This document shows, in pieces, positions 53,313 through 63,965 of a DNA stretch of 64,000 nucleotides. The stretch's first letter is position 1; each line of letters opens with the position of its first letter. A program made the translations under genes and the position numbers. The DNA comes from Anastrepha obliqua. Taxonomy: Eukaryota > Arthropoda > Insecta > Diptera > Tephritidae. The notes under the pieces are model-generated. The model was not told the origin of the DNA. It saw only the letters and a list, made by a program, of their open reading frames with translations, and made no database searches. The DNA lies in contig NC_072893.1 of the NCBI RefSeq assembly GCF_027943255.1, forward strand, positions 93,193,784 through 93,257,783, written 5' to 3'.

Positions 53313-53480
53313 TATATATGTATATATAATTGGCGCTTACACCCTTTCTGGGTGCCTGCCGAGGGGCGACCGCTATTAGAAAAAACTTTTTCTTCATTTT
53401 GGTATTTCACCGGTAGTCACGTACCAATCCATTCGGCCGCGGCAACCGATGCACAATCAGATTTAACATTTTAATATTTT
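53313..53480 (-). repeat. SINE insertion with internal deletion and 15-bp target duplication
   Basis: Minus strand from ~53448: GGTTGCCGCGGCCGAATGGA TTGG, the GAAATACCA block, AGCGGTCGCCCCTCGGCAGG, then a jump to the 3' hairpin CACCCAGAAAGGGTG and AAGCGCCAATTATATATAC. The B box and central body are deleted. CCACAATCAATTTTA occurs directly outside on both sides (53298-53312, 53481-53495), but on the 5' side of the SINE 32 extra bases (53449-53480) lie inside the duplicated pair. Confidence 0.75.
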
Positions 53481-53495
53481 CCACAATCAATTTTA

Positions 53496-54895
53496 ACTCT
53501 AGCAAAATATCTATATATAATATTTCTTCTTTACTAACTGTTACATCACCCATATTCTTCTTTTTTCCTCGGTTTTTCTCTTTCATCCTCTCTATGGTGT
53601 CACAATGGATGAATTTTGTTCTTCACGTCCAAATGGGCCTTTGCATTGGCAACCATTTAACCTAATTTTAGTGTTTCTCTACCTCAAATATACCTTTTCT
53701 GGCGATTCATTTTAATACGAAATACATACTTTCGCCTTTTTTCAGTTGCTTTCTTTGAAAATACCTTGTTTCATCTGCCTTGGTAAAGCATAATAAATCC
53801 GCCCCTGGCGACTCAAATCACTTGTGTTTATTGTTGTTGCTACAATTACTTAGCTGCATTGAGGGCGCTTACATTAAAATTTTGATTTTGTGTTTTTTGT
53901 TGGTTGGTTATTGGAAATTCGATTTATGTGTTAGTCTTCAATGCTGATAGCGATCGATTTCATTAAAGCGTCGAAGTGTCGAAAACAACGGCAGGTATTT
54001 CATTCGTTTGCCGGACATGATTTCATGCTGAGTTAGAAGTGGACGTTGCAGAAGTGGCAACTGTAGGTCTGTAGGAAAACTTACATGAAGTAATGTAGTA
54101 AACTTCTCATTCCTTTCCAGGAATGTGACGTGACGCTGAAGTCTAGCGTCTGCATGTCCATGCTGGGTCTTCTGTAAAAACCTTGTTATTGCGAAATGTT
54201 TCATTCAAAAATGCTTAATAAATATACCAAAGAAATGTTGAGCATCAAGACCTCTGGGAGTTCAACTCAATTCTAAATATTTGGCGGTTAGAGTCCTGTT
54301 ATCAAATGCCTCTACATAATGAAGGGTAGTGCATATTGACGGTCTTGGCTTTACTGTTGTCAAAATGAGGTATTCAGTGAAGCGCAGTGTCGAAGCCCAC
54401 CCTCGATACAGCGTTTCATATTTTAGAATTTGTCATCTGAAGAAAAATCGATTGCATGTTTTATTCAAAATCAGGGTAAACAAACTAAAATAGCAGAATA
54501 AATTTGGACTAGTTGAAACTTTTCATTGTGTGTTTATAAATAAAAATCCAAACAGTACACGTAATCGAATATTTTTCTTTATTGTGCGATCTGGAATAAA
54601 ATTAAAAAAACGAATGCACACCGCACGAAAAAATTATAAAATCAACTAAATTTCTTATACTCTATAAATTTTTATATCAGTTTAGGGCTAACAATTTTTT
54701 TTTTAATAATAAAACTTTTAATGCTAAGTGTTTCAAAAATATCCAGAAATAAGCACACATCTCTGGAAACTTAAATTAATTATTATATTAAAGAAAGTAA
54801 TATCTATAGAACGAAAAAAGGTATAAGACCAATGCTATCATATCCTAAATAAAGAGAAATAATTCTTGGGTTAGTTTATAATTTGGAGTTTAGTA
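53496..54895. other. Spacer; one unrecognised minus-strand ORF
   Basis: An 88-codon minus-strand frame at 53938-54204 (ITRFLQKTQHGHADARLQRH ... PLFSTLRRFNEIDRYQH) has protein-like composition rich in leucine, histidine and arginine. I do not recognise it. The rest is AT-rich. Confidence 0.35.
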
Positions 54896-54899
54896 ATCT

Positions 54900-55735
54900 G
54901 TATTGGATGCCCATTGATTATAACTTACTGAAGTAGTCCAGGCATTGATTTGATTAAGTTTTTTAAAATATTTGGATAAATTTTTGACCATTCCATATTA
55001 ATCGCACTGCTAAGGCTTATAGCGTTTTCAAACTGCCTTCCATTTTTGAAAACCGACTGAGAAAGTATTACTCGTACATTTAAGGTCAGGGTTATAGCAG
55101 GCCATTCTGAAATTGGTATTTCATTCGCTGCCGAAAATTCTTTTATTATTTTGGAAGCATGGCCTTCTGCGTTGTTTTGCTGGAAAATCCATTCCTCATC
55201 AAAAAAACTAATTTTTGTGGATATGAAACATACAGACGTTTTACCTTTGACACTAATGGCTGTCCAAGCCATGACAGAAACCGCTCCGAAATTACGAGCC
55301 ATTCTCTCCCCGTTTTTGTTCCGATTATCATGTTATTCTATTCCGTCGGGCCTGAATTTTTCATCAGAAAAAATTACTCTTTCCAAAATTGGTACTTTTC
55401 TTCTCATGTCAATCTGGCCTGTTAACTTAGGTTTAGGTATTCGTTTACATATTCTAGAGTAGAATTCACTTGAAAATGTGCTGCACACGACCGATAGTAA
55501 CTTCCAAATTTAGAGTGAGTTTAATTTCAACAGGGCTATTTGATCTATTTATAGCTAAACGTTTGATTTCCCGAACATCTCTTGCGCTAAGTTTTTGTTT
55601 GATAACACTTCTCTTGGTACCGCCGTACTTCTCTTTCAAATGTAAGTAATACAAAGTCACAGTTTTGTTTCTTTTTAATTTTGAAACAATCTCTCGCACT
55701 GTTAGGCCTCTCTCTCTCCGTGCTAAAATTCATCC
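54900..55735 (-). pseudogene. Tc1-like transposase, decayed
   Basis: Minus strand from ~55700: KLKRNKTVTLYYLHLKEKYG and KLSARDVREIKRLAINRSNS with EIKLTLNLEVTIGRVQHIF (bipartite DNA-binding domain), then VIFSDEKFRPDG near 55370 (first catalytic D present), VMAWTAISVKGKTSVCFIST, FQQNNAEGHASK (second D replaced by N), a decayed SPDLNPIENLW block (ITLTLNVRVIL, catalytic E lost) and VFKNGRQFENAISL. At least three frame breaks. Terminal repeats not found. Confidence 0.8.
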
Positions 55736-55739
55736 CAAA

Positions 55740-56120
55740 TTCAGACAAATCTTTTCCGCATATTTTTTATTTCCAAACCAAAGCAACCACATGAGAACGG
55801 AATAAAGCGATCGAAAGTACTTAGAATATAATAAAATAACTTGCATTGTATACTTTTAAATTAAGAGCAAACGTTTTGCTCTTATAATGAGAATTTTGAA
55901 CAAGAATTACGCGTTACTAAAATATAAGGATTGGAACGCGTAATGGTCAAAACAAAAATTTCTTTCACTTATAATTTATTCAAAACCAAAATTGAATGAT
56001 AAAATTGGTTGGAAATAATAAAAAAGTGTTTATAAAATATGATTTTCGTAATAGGATAATGGAATGTAAATAAAACGAAACATTTAAAAGTACTGCGTAT
56101 CCAACTTTTTTCTCAAATTT
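55740..56120. other. Spacer without recognised gene
   Basis: AT-rich, no frame of note. Confidence 0.4.
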
Positions 56121-56122
56121 TG

Positions 56123-56298
56123 TTATAAATACACGGTTGGCTGATTACGGAATTTTGAAAACCACTTTTGCGCAGTCCTTACACTCACGGTATCCTCTCC
56201 GTGAAGAGTGTTTATTTCTGCAGCAGCAGTTGTTGCATTTTTACCACTTTTATAAAAAAATACAAAATATGCCTCTTATACGCGTTCGAAGATTCCAT
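56123..56298 (-). pseudogene. mariner transposase N-terminal fragment, frameshifted
   Basis: ATG at 56298 gives MESSNAYKRHILYFF; after a one-base slip in a T run the other frame continues YKSGKNATTAAAEINTLHGE DTVSVRTAQKWFSKFRNQP and stops. This is the first helix-turn-helix of SETMAR/elegans-type mariners (RHILLYEFKxGxxAAxAARxIN ... TVSxRTAQxWFxKFR). The remaining protein is missing. Confidence 0.75.
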
Positions 56299-56593
56299 TT
56301 TATTTTTAACAACACGTGCTTCTATCCGCAATTAAAATCACTTGTAGAGTGCACAATATATCAAAGAAAATATAAATAGTTCCGTTATATTCCGCGAATA
56401 ATTTTTTGTATGCAAAAATCTTACAAAAGTGAAATTATGGGTAAAATACGCACGAACTTATGGACTGACCTGCGATTTGTAATTGTAGAAAGTCTTTGGA
56501 TTGGAAACTACCGAACGTTTTTAGATATTGTATTATGGAAAAAAGGGAGTCAACTTACATATACTCAAATAGCGCCGTGTAAAATTCGACTGA

Positions 56594-56656
56594 AAGTAGA
56601 AGGAAAGCGAAGTAGTCGTGATTGCAAGTGGAAGGAACGCGAAGTAGTCGTAACTT
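56594..56656. repeat. Short direct repeat, ~32-bp unit
   Basis: AGTAGAAGGAAAGCGAAGTA GTCGT and AGTGGAAGGAACGCGAAGTA GTCGT follow each other directly. Confidence 0.7.
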
Positions 56657-56659
56657 GGA

Positions 56660-59600
56660 GCACGAGTTAATAGCGAGTGTGAATATTCCTACTGGGATAT
56701 TTCAATATATAAGCACATTATTATGAACGGTGGCCAAAGAGCGATTGCCAGATTGCATTTAATTTGATTAATTCATGCTGCGTCTGCACATGACAGATTT
56801 TTTAAAACAATTTTTGGCTTTATTTATGGTTTAAAATTTTGTTTATCTTTTGATATTATAAATGAAAAATTTTCAGGTACGCAGTAAATTTCAAACTGGA
56901 ACGCAATAAAATATGATGAAATTGTGGATAACCACCACCCATTTTGGGAATGAGGTTTGCCAGCCTTGAATGCTGCTGCGGATGGCGGAAACGACATTAT
57001 TTTTTGCTAATTTCAAAGCAATTGTTGCAGCTTTTTGTTCTTTTTTTAATACCATTAAAATCAGTTAGCTTATCTAATAAAATATGAGCGAAAATTACTG
57101 AAAGAAAAAGGAAATAAAATTAAAAAGTATATGTATGATATATTATATATTAGAAATATTTTCTCATAACAATTTTTATTAAATTCAGCAGTGTATTTTT
57201 ATGGCTTAATCAAAATGCTGATTAATTACGAGCATTGAATCAAAGCATTCCACAGCAGCATCTAAGACCTAGACCACTTCAGCTTGGGATTATTTCTGCT
57301 TTGTTCATACAACCTGTTGGGTCTAATACTATGTACATTTGTATGTAGGTATAATTCCACATACAAATCTATTACTGCCACAGCTGTATGCTGCATGTCG
57401 GCGGCGTTACGCAATGCCTTTAAAGATATGGGAAGCGTAGCAAATGAATGGCGCCCATCGTGGTTGAACGTTGCTGGTGGTAAAAACTGAGAGAAATTAA
57501 TATTTACTAAAAAATAATACTTAAAAATAGCGTGAAGGCTTGTGAGAAAAAACCACACAAGTTGCCAACGGAATTGTTTTAATTGAAAATTTTAGTTATT
57601 TTCTTTTGCTGCATCTTTCGTTTCCACTCTCCACTGATGTTGTTGTTTTATTCCATCTGTATTATTTTAGCACCAAACTAAGAAAATATTCAATATTTGC
57701 GTCACTTTCAACGAATAGATAGCGTCTCCTTTTACCATTTTTAGTGGTTTAGCTGAGTAGAGTGATGCGCTGGAAGCATTTTGTAACCTTAGTAGATTTC
57801 AAAGACTTCAAAAAAAAGAAAAAAATTTAAATTATATTTTTTCAGTAGTGCGTGCATATTATATAATATATACACATAGAAATGCTCTTTAATGTTTACA
57901 AATTGGTCACATTAAGTTGGTCCAAAAAAAAATAACAGTGCCTCTCACACTTCTAAATTTATTCTATTGAAAAAGAAAACACACGCATTATTTTTTAGAA
58001 ATTGGTAGTTTTAGCGAAAGGATATTTCTCTTCAGAAATTGTTAAACTATGAGATCTTAACAACTATTTATGAACCGTTTCAATTCCAAGCACGTAATTC
58101 CCGGTAAATTTCTGACATTATGGGTAACTGACTGCGCTGCTTGGATCTTTACGTTACTCATTCAGAAAATGCGCGGGTTTCTTCAACAACGTTTTTTCAA
58201 TACTATTTTCGGTTATATAATATTAACATTTTTATAATAATAATTATTATTTTTTAAATTTTCTAGTATGAATATACTTAAAAAAACTTTTTCTTGAAAA
58301 GTTTTGCGCTTTTGCTCGAAATTTTTGGACATTTTTTTGCCATATCTGGGCATAGGTTAAACTACTAATGAAAAAAATAAGAAAAACTCCAAGTGGTGGT
58401 GTTTTTTAGAACTGCCGAAAATTTTGGGCAAACATTTTTTAAAAAAGAATATTTTGACATAAAAATTAAAAAAAAATTTTAATAATAGTTAAAAAGATCC
58501 AAAGATACTTCACTTCAGTAATTGAATAAATCTCAAAATTATGAAATTTTTTCCAATTTTTTCGGGTTACTATAATACTTTTTATACTCAAGCCTACAAA
58601 CAAACCATTTTTCAGAGAAATCACGGATCTATACTTGGATTACTCGATGAGGAATCGCTTCATATAGCAACATACAATATATTTTTAGAAGGAAATTTTA
58701 ACTTTTTCAATTTACGATCCTGCAAAAAATTAGGTGTATTTATTTCTTAATAACTTCTTATCAAGATTTCAAATCTTTGTCATTTCTGACGAGAAATATA
58801 TGAAAATTGGTAATTATGTATATATTTTTATTTATTATCTTTATTACTATCGGCTTCACGGTACCTTTAAATACCAACCGATTCCAAAATAAAGCAGTAC
58901 GTGCCTTTAGTTTTCCAATATAAAACAATTCTTATTAAATATTCACTTCTTCGACTTTTTGTGGACCACCCTACTACACATGATCATATAATTTTTGAAC
59001 AATTTTTTCTTAGAGAAAATTTCACGAGTTCAAGTGCATACAAATATCTGTATACTTTTATGTCCTTCGCAGAATTGCAATTATACTATCATATTTCATG
59101 CTTTCGTGAAAGACTTGTCACAATTTATGTCTTGCACTTGTGGAGAGTGGCACGTGAAAGCGATTGTTTGACTCTTTAAATCTATGTTTATATGTACTGT
59201 ATGCTCTTATTTGAAAAAAAGAACTTCCTATTTCCCACTTAAAATATAAACATACATTCTCCCGCATATACAAATATAAAAATTTAGCTGATTATAACTC
59301 GTCATAAGCGATTACTAATCCCAATGAACTTGACAACTCCAACTTATTAAGAATAACGGCAGCATTCTCTACGCATTTCAGCTGGTGATTAAACATTGCC
59401 AAGTTGGTTGTTTGTGTATTTTGGCAAAAAAATTTCTTAAGTATCATCCAAACAGTTCAAGAATCTCATACAACAAAACCAATTAGTGGGGCCTGTTTCG
59501 AGCATGCGCTAAATGGAGAAAATGTATAAGATCGCCAGCAAAATAATGTAATTTTTGAGACACTTGAAACTTATACTTTAATATATCAAAACTCAAAATA

Positions 59601-59695
59601 CAACAGTGAACCTGGATTTTATCTGAAGATTTCGAAATTTTGATGAAAATTTGCTATATTTACACTTTCTTTTGATGCTGACATTATATTTGTAC
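56660..59695. other. Long AT-rich spacer without recognised gene
   Basis: Largest frames are 92-98 codons (57262-57558 minus, 58901-59179 plus), with no domain I recognise. This is the longest stretch without identifiable element remnants. Confidence 0.4.
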
Positions 59696-59699
59696 TTCC

Positions 59700-60058
59700 C
59701 TATTTCTTCTTCTTCTTGGTTGGCGAGATAACCGCTTAAGCGATATTAGTCGAGTTTGACAAAGCGCGCCAATCGTGTCTTTCTCGTGATAATCGGCCCC
59801 ACGAGCAAACACCAAGTAAACCTTCTCCTTCCTGATCTTTCCAACACAGAAGAGACCTTTCTCTTCTTCTGCTACCACCAGCTGGTACCGTACCAAATAC
59901 TTTCAGAGCCGGAACATTTGTTTCATTCGGATGGCATGACCGAACCAAAGAAGCCTCTGGATCGTTATTCGCAGCGCTATGTCTATGTCGTCGAAAAGCT
60001 CATACTGCTCATAGTTCCATCGCCTGTGATTCTCGCCGTTGCCAACGTGCAAAGGTTA
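59700..60058 (-). pseudogene. LINE 3' fragment with (GAA)n tail, copy 2
   Basis: Minus strand: HVGNGENHRRWNYEQYELFD DIDIALRITIQRLLWFGHAI RM, then in shifted frames the same ALKVFGTVPAGGSRRR, a WKDQ block and LSNSTNIA/LKRLSRQP, ending in AACCAAGAAGAAGAAGAAAT at ~59705-59724. Same gene region and tail as 40655-40985, and extends further at its 5' side. Confidence 0.75.
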
Positions 60059-60059
60059 A

Positions 60060-61240
60060 AAAATCGTTATTTACCTGTTATAAAACCAAATAAACCTGTT
60101 GCGACACAAGGTATTGCTGCTTGATGGCATAGGGAACAAATTGTGTGAAGGAAATGAAAGAGGCGCTTAGCTGGGAAGCACTGCCGTACACTGTTAATTC
60201 GCGGGACTTAGTCCCCGGTTTTTGTTCATCGATGTCACAGGCACTCACTTAGTCGTTTCTTACAAAAAAAAAAAAAAAATTGCTCGCTTATTGGTTTGAG
60301 TAAATAAGAGTAATAAAATATCATTAGCGATTTTTACGCAAATTGTCTACAAGATATTAAAAATTTGTAAGCAGCTATGCCCACCAATTTGAATATCATT
60401 TTTTTTATCATTTTCCGTTACTCATACTAGCATATACTTTTTACAAAGGTTTATACATAGTTTTTGTAAGTGTTGGAGTAAAAAATGTGCATACATATGT
60501 CAAGTAATGGGTTTGTCTCTAACATAATACGTAACATCTGCGCTTGTAAGTCGGTTCAAACGTAAAAATACTAATTTTTAAAATTGTTCCTTTGGTCATG
60601 CGACTAATTTATCTCGAGTACTTGAGAACTAATTCACGCAGTTTCGGTAATTTGAGGCACTTGCCAAAATAATTGTGAGTTCGGGCACTTGACTCCATGA
60701 TGCCACTTGAAAATAAAAGTTGTTTTTTCTTATGCACTTCACTGCACGTGCATACATAAAATTATATCTACATACATACATACATAAGTACGTACTGATC
60801 CACAACTCAATTTACATAAATTAGAAATTTACTGCAGGAAGCATGCAAAATATGTTCTTCAAAAGACATTTGAAAGTGTTTGATTTAGCGAAATAAGTTA
60901 ATTTTTACTTATGGCTGTTCGAGATGCAAACAAGTGAAAAGTGCTTAAATGAGTTTTTGCAAAGCGATTCAATAAGTGTACAAGTACCTATGTTTGTTTG
61001 TACACATGCGTAATGACTAAAGTGCGAGGTGGGGTCAATATAGAGCGATACTGAAGCTGCTATAGCAAAACTTCACATGTGTGAAACGCCAATAGTTGCT
61101 AGCTGTTAATAGTGAAGCCGTCTATGGCCATAATATTTGTTCCATATTGTCTGTCAGGGAATTTCTAGCTAAGTTCATCATCCCCAAGGATGAAAGATTA
61201 CAAGGTTTGGACATTCGAATTAAAATTGTGAGAGTAACTT
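60060..61240. other. Spacer without recognised gene
   Basis: A (CATA)n run at 60770-60787; otherwise AT-rich with no frame of note. Confidence 0.4.
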
Positions 61241-61243
61241 CGG

Positions 61244-61367
61244 AACGAATGTGTGAATACGTGTGAAATGAGCAGGCAGTATTCTGCTGCCGAAACGGCC
61301 GCCACGTCATCGGGGATTCGGCAATAGAATACTGCCCGCTCATTTCACACGTATTCACACACTCGTT
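61244..61367. repeat. Long hairpin: 50-bp inverted repeat with 24-base loop
   Basis: Arms 61244-61293 and 61318-61367 are complementary at 46 of 50 positions (AACGAATGTGTGAATACGTG TGAAATGAGC ... against its inverse). In a minus-strand transcript three of the four mismatches would be G-U wobbles. The loop is GC-rich (AACGGCCGCCACGTCATCGG). It could be a small fold-back element or a structured RNA; no terminal duplication was found. Confidence 0.85.
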
Positions 61368-61589
61368 CAATTAGTCATTATTCGGACGGCAACGAAGTAA
61401 AATGAGAAATTACTTTTTTCTATATATCACCAACAAAATCTCCGTTTTTTCGGAGACAAACCGCTGTCAAAACATCAGTTATGTCAGCAGATCAGCTGTT
61501 TCCTTCACAAACGCTGAGAGCCGGTTAATGGTGTAATATTGGTCACACCTGTGCATTCTGTACATCCTGCATCAACCCAGTCCCACTTC

Positions 61590-61762
61590 TTCATTCGCTA
61601 GATCCTGCGACGTGCGACTTTTGCCTGTTTTCTAAGATACAAAGGGAGAAGATTGAGACCTTCGAAGCTGTGAAAAGAAATGGAATGCATTCTGAGGGAA
61701 CTGATAGAAGAATACCTCCACCACTGTTTCGAATAATGAGGAGAAGTGTATATTGAAGGTAA
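61590..61762 (+). pseudogene. mariner transposase C-terminal fragment
   Basis: Reads ATCDFCLFSKIQREKIETFE AVKRN and, after a shift, ELIEEYLHHCFE and RRSVYIEG. This is the block after the third catalytic aspartate in SETMAR-type mariners (CDFxLFPKIK ... HCFEQW ... YFEGD). The aspartate itself sits in a damaged SPDLA context. Confidence 0.65.
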
Positions 61763-61764
61763 TG

Positions 61765-61998
61765 TATATGGCGTGGTGTGCGTCTTGATGTTGTTCCACA
61801 AATGTAGGGAATTACAATTTTAAGTCGAGAAGCTAATGAGAAGCTTATTCGGAAATGAACTCGGAGCTTACTATTGCCTGCCGAGGGGCTACCGTTATTA
61901 GAAAAAACTTTTTCTATCGTTTGGAGTCCGGAGATTCAAACTTGGGTACTTCCGAATGGTCGTCAAGCACCACTCCATTCGGCAACGACGGCTGCTGT
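61765..61998 (-). repeat. tRNA-derived SINE, near full length, diverged
   Basis: Minus strand: GCAGCCGTCGTTGCCGAATG GAG (head), CCCAAGTTTGAATCTCCGG (B box region), AGTTTTTTCTAATAACGGTA GCC, CCTCGGCAGGCAATAG, and at the other side CATTTGTGGAACAACATCAA GACGCACACCAC. Ends directly beside the mariner fragment. Confidence 0.8.
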
Positions 61999-62349
61999 AA
62001 TTGAAGATAAGCCAATAAAATATGTATGAAATTAAAATAAAATATTATATTTTATGGCATAAGTCTGGTTAATTAAGACCCAAACCTCGTATGTATACGT
62101 ATGTATCTATGCAATTAGCTGGCATTGCATGTTACTGTTATTTAACTGGCCGAAGTACAAGTGTTATTTATTGCTTGAACCTTTTTGTATAGGGAGTTTG
62201 TAGTGGAAAATTCGAAATTTCTACTCTCGACATCGCTTGCGCCTGTGGAATGAGACTGGAAAGTTTGACAATGTACGCGATTAACGAAAAACAAATAAAA
62301 TAAAATATGTAGCAAAAGTTACTAAATTGATTGCAGTCATAAAAGTACT

Positions 62350-62380
62350 CATACATACATACATACATACATACATACAC
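62350..62380. repeat. (CATA)n microsatellite
   Basis: Seven or more copies of CATA, adjoining the AT-rich tail of the neighbouring SINE. Confidence 0.9.
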
Positions 62381-62392
62381 ACATATATACAA

Positions 62393-62705
62393 TATATAAT
62401 TGGCGCGTACACCCGTTTTGGGTGTTTAGCCGAGCTCCTCCTCCTATTTGTGGTGTGCGTCTTGATGTTGTTCCACAAATGGAGGGACCTACAGTTTCAA
62501 GCCGACTCCGAACGGCAGATATTTTTATGAGGAGCTTTTTCATGGCAGAAATACACTCGGAGGTTTGCAATTGTCTGCCGAGGGGCGACCGCTATTAGAA
62601 AAATGTTTTTCCTAATTTGGTGTTTCACCGAGATTCGAACCTACGTTCTCTCTGTGAACTGCGAATGGTAATCACGCACCAATCCATTCGGCTACGGCAG
62701 TCGCC
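62393..62705 (-). repeat. tRNA-derived SINE, full length
   Basis: Minus strand: GGGCGACTGCCGTAGCCGAA TGGATTGG, GGTTCGAATCTCGGTG (intact B-box-like block), AGCGGTCGCCCCTCGGCAGA, TTTCTGCCATGAAAAAGCTC, GTTCGGAGTCGGCTTGAAAC, CATTTGTGGAACAACATCAA GACGCACACCAC, AGGAGGAGGAGCTCGGC and a TACGCGCCAATTATATATTG tail that runs into the (CATA)n repeat. No clear flanking duplication. Confidence 0.9.
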
Positions 62706-62780
62706 CGCATATGAAATAATGGAATTTGTGTTAAACAACGAATCAAATAGAATCTAATTAGAGAACAGCAATCTCTGAAT

Positions 62781-62812
62781 AGCCGTAGCCGAATGGGTTG
62801 GTACGTGACTAC
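62781..62812 (+). repeat. SINE 5' head fragment
   Basis: AGCCGTAGCCGAATGGGTTG GTACGTGACTAC is the SINE head; similarity ends where the LINE tail begins. Confidence 0.75.
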
Positions 62813-63390
62813 ATAACATGCTACTCTGGGGAAATCTGGGGAAACCCGAGGTTGGCAGAGAAGCAGTGGTGAAGACAGGCACGGGAAGCCTGCTGCCTTT
62901 TCTGCAATACTTTCACCACAAGGCTTCCAAGCAATTCCTGCTAGGTTGTTACCGTAGGAATCTCCTATACAGACATTTCCTCAACTACACCGATGAGATC
63001 CAGGACCAAATACGACTGCAACTACTGGATTGGACACTATATAGACAAACATTAAACGACATTCGACGGGAGTCTCTCACCACTCATTGCAGACGAAGCT
63101 ATCTCGTGAGACCCGCGTAATTCTGGTTCAATTACGTTTTGGATATTACAGCAGGTTAAACTCCTACTTATCCAGAATCGACCCTGACTTACTTAATGTA
63201 TGTCCGGCATATGCGTGGACCCCGTGCGACGCTAACCACCTATTTACATGCCATATCATATTCACTCACCTAACACCCCTCTCCCTCTGGACCCAACCAG
63301 TCGCAACAGCACATTTCCGGGGTCTACCGTAAGAAGAATTAGACGATGACGACCAGGCTTAAGGAACTGATACAACAACAGCAACAGGTG
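62813..63390 (+). pseudogene. LINE 3' fragment with C-terminal zinc-like motif and CAA-rich tail
   Basis: Frame 62818-63120 contains PFLQYFHHKASKQFLLGCYR and NYTDEIQDQIRLQLLD; a shift near 63087 leads to SRETRVILVQLRFGYYSRLN SYLSRIDPDLLNVCPAYAWT with a following CDANHLFTC, a C-terminal C-x2-C/H-x-C module in which one cysteine is replaced by tyrosine (CPAY). It ends LWTQPVATAHFRGLP and, after a stop, in an ACAACAACAGCAACA tail (63371-63387). Jockey- or I-group placement is not certain. Confidence 0.7.
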
Positions 63391-63531
63391 TATTGGAATA
63401 TACTCCATCAATTAATCCACTGCAAAAAGAACTCAATGAAAACCTGGATTTAAAAGTTCAATCAAAATAATTTTATAAGAGAACCACCTTTTTGAACCAC
63501 CTATTTTTTTGAGAATGGTAACACAAATGAC

Positions 63532-63855
63532 GGCGGCCGCCGTAGCCGAATGGGTTGGTGCATGATTACCATTCGGAATCCACAGAGAGAACGTTGGTTC
63601 GAATCTCGGTGAAAACACCAAAAATTAAGAAAAACATTTTTCTAATAGCGGTCGCCCCTCGGCAGGCAATGGCAAACCTCCGAGTGTATTTCTGCCATGA
63701 AAAAGCTCCTCATAAAAATATCTGTCGTTCAGAGTTGGCTTGAAACTGTAGGTCCCTCCATTTGTGGAACAACATCAAGACGCACACCACAAATAGGAGG
63801 AGGAGCTCGGCCAAACACCAAACAGAAGTGTACGCGCCAATTATTTATTTTTTTT
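63532..63855 (+). repeat. tRNA-derived SINE, complete, with 13-bp target duplication
   Basis: Reference copy. The head resembles a class II (serine/leucine-type) tRNA: A-box block TAGCCGAATGGG at 63543-63554, B-box block GGTTCGAATCT at 63596-63606, separated by a long variable-arm-like stretch. Then the body CTAATAGCGGTCGCCCCTCG G, CTGCCATGAAAAAGCTCC, TTTGTGGAACAACATCAAGA CGCACACC, AGGAGGAGGAGCTCGGCC and tail GTACGCGCCAATTATTTATT with T run. TAACACAAATGAC flanks it at 63519-63531 and 63856-63868. A complete target duplication indicates target-primed insertion by a LINE partner. Confidence 0.93.
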
Positions 63856-63965
63856 TAACACAAATGACATGTCAAAAGTGTTCATAATTTACTTAAAGGT
63901 TTGACATTTACGAAATGGTAGCTATAAGCTTGAACAAAATTGGGAAATATTGAAAACCTATTTCT

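Noticed and set aside
62350..62380. CRISPR-like or satellite array
   Set aside because: Simple (CATA)n microsatellite without spacers.
63543..63606. Possible functional tRNA gene
   Set aside because: The A and B boxes belong to the SINE head; the acceptor stem does not close into a canonical tRNA and the same sequence recurs in many SINE copies.
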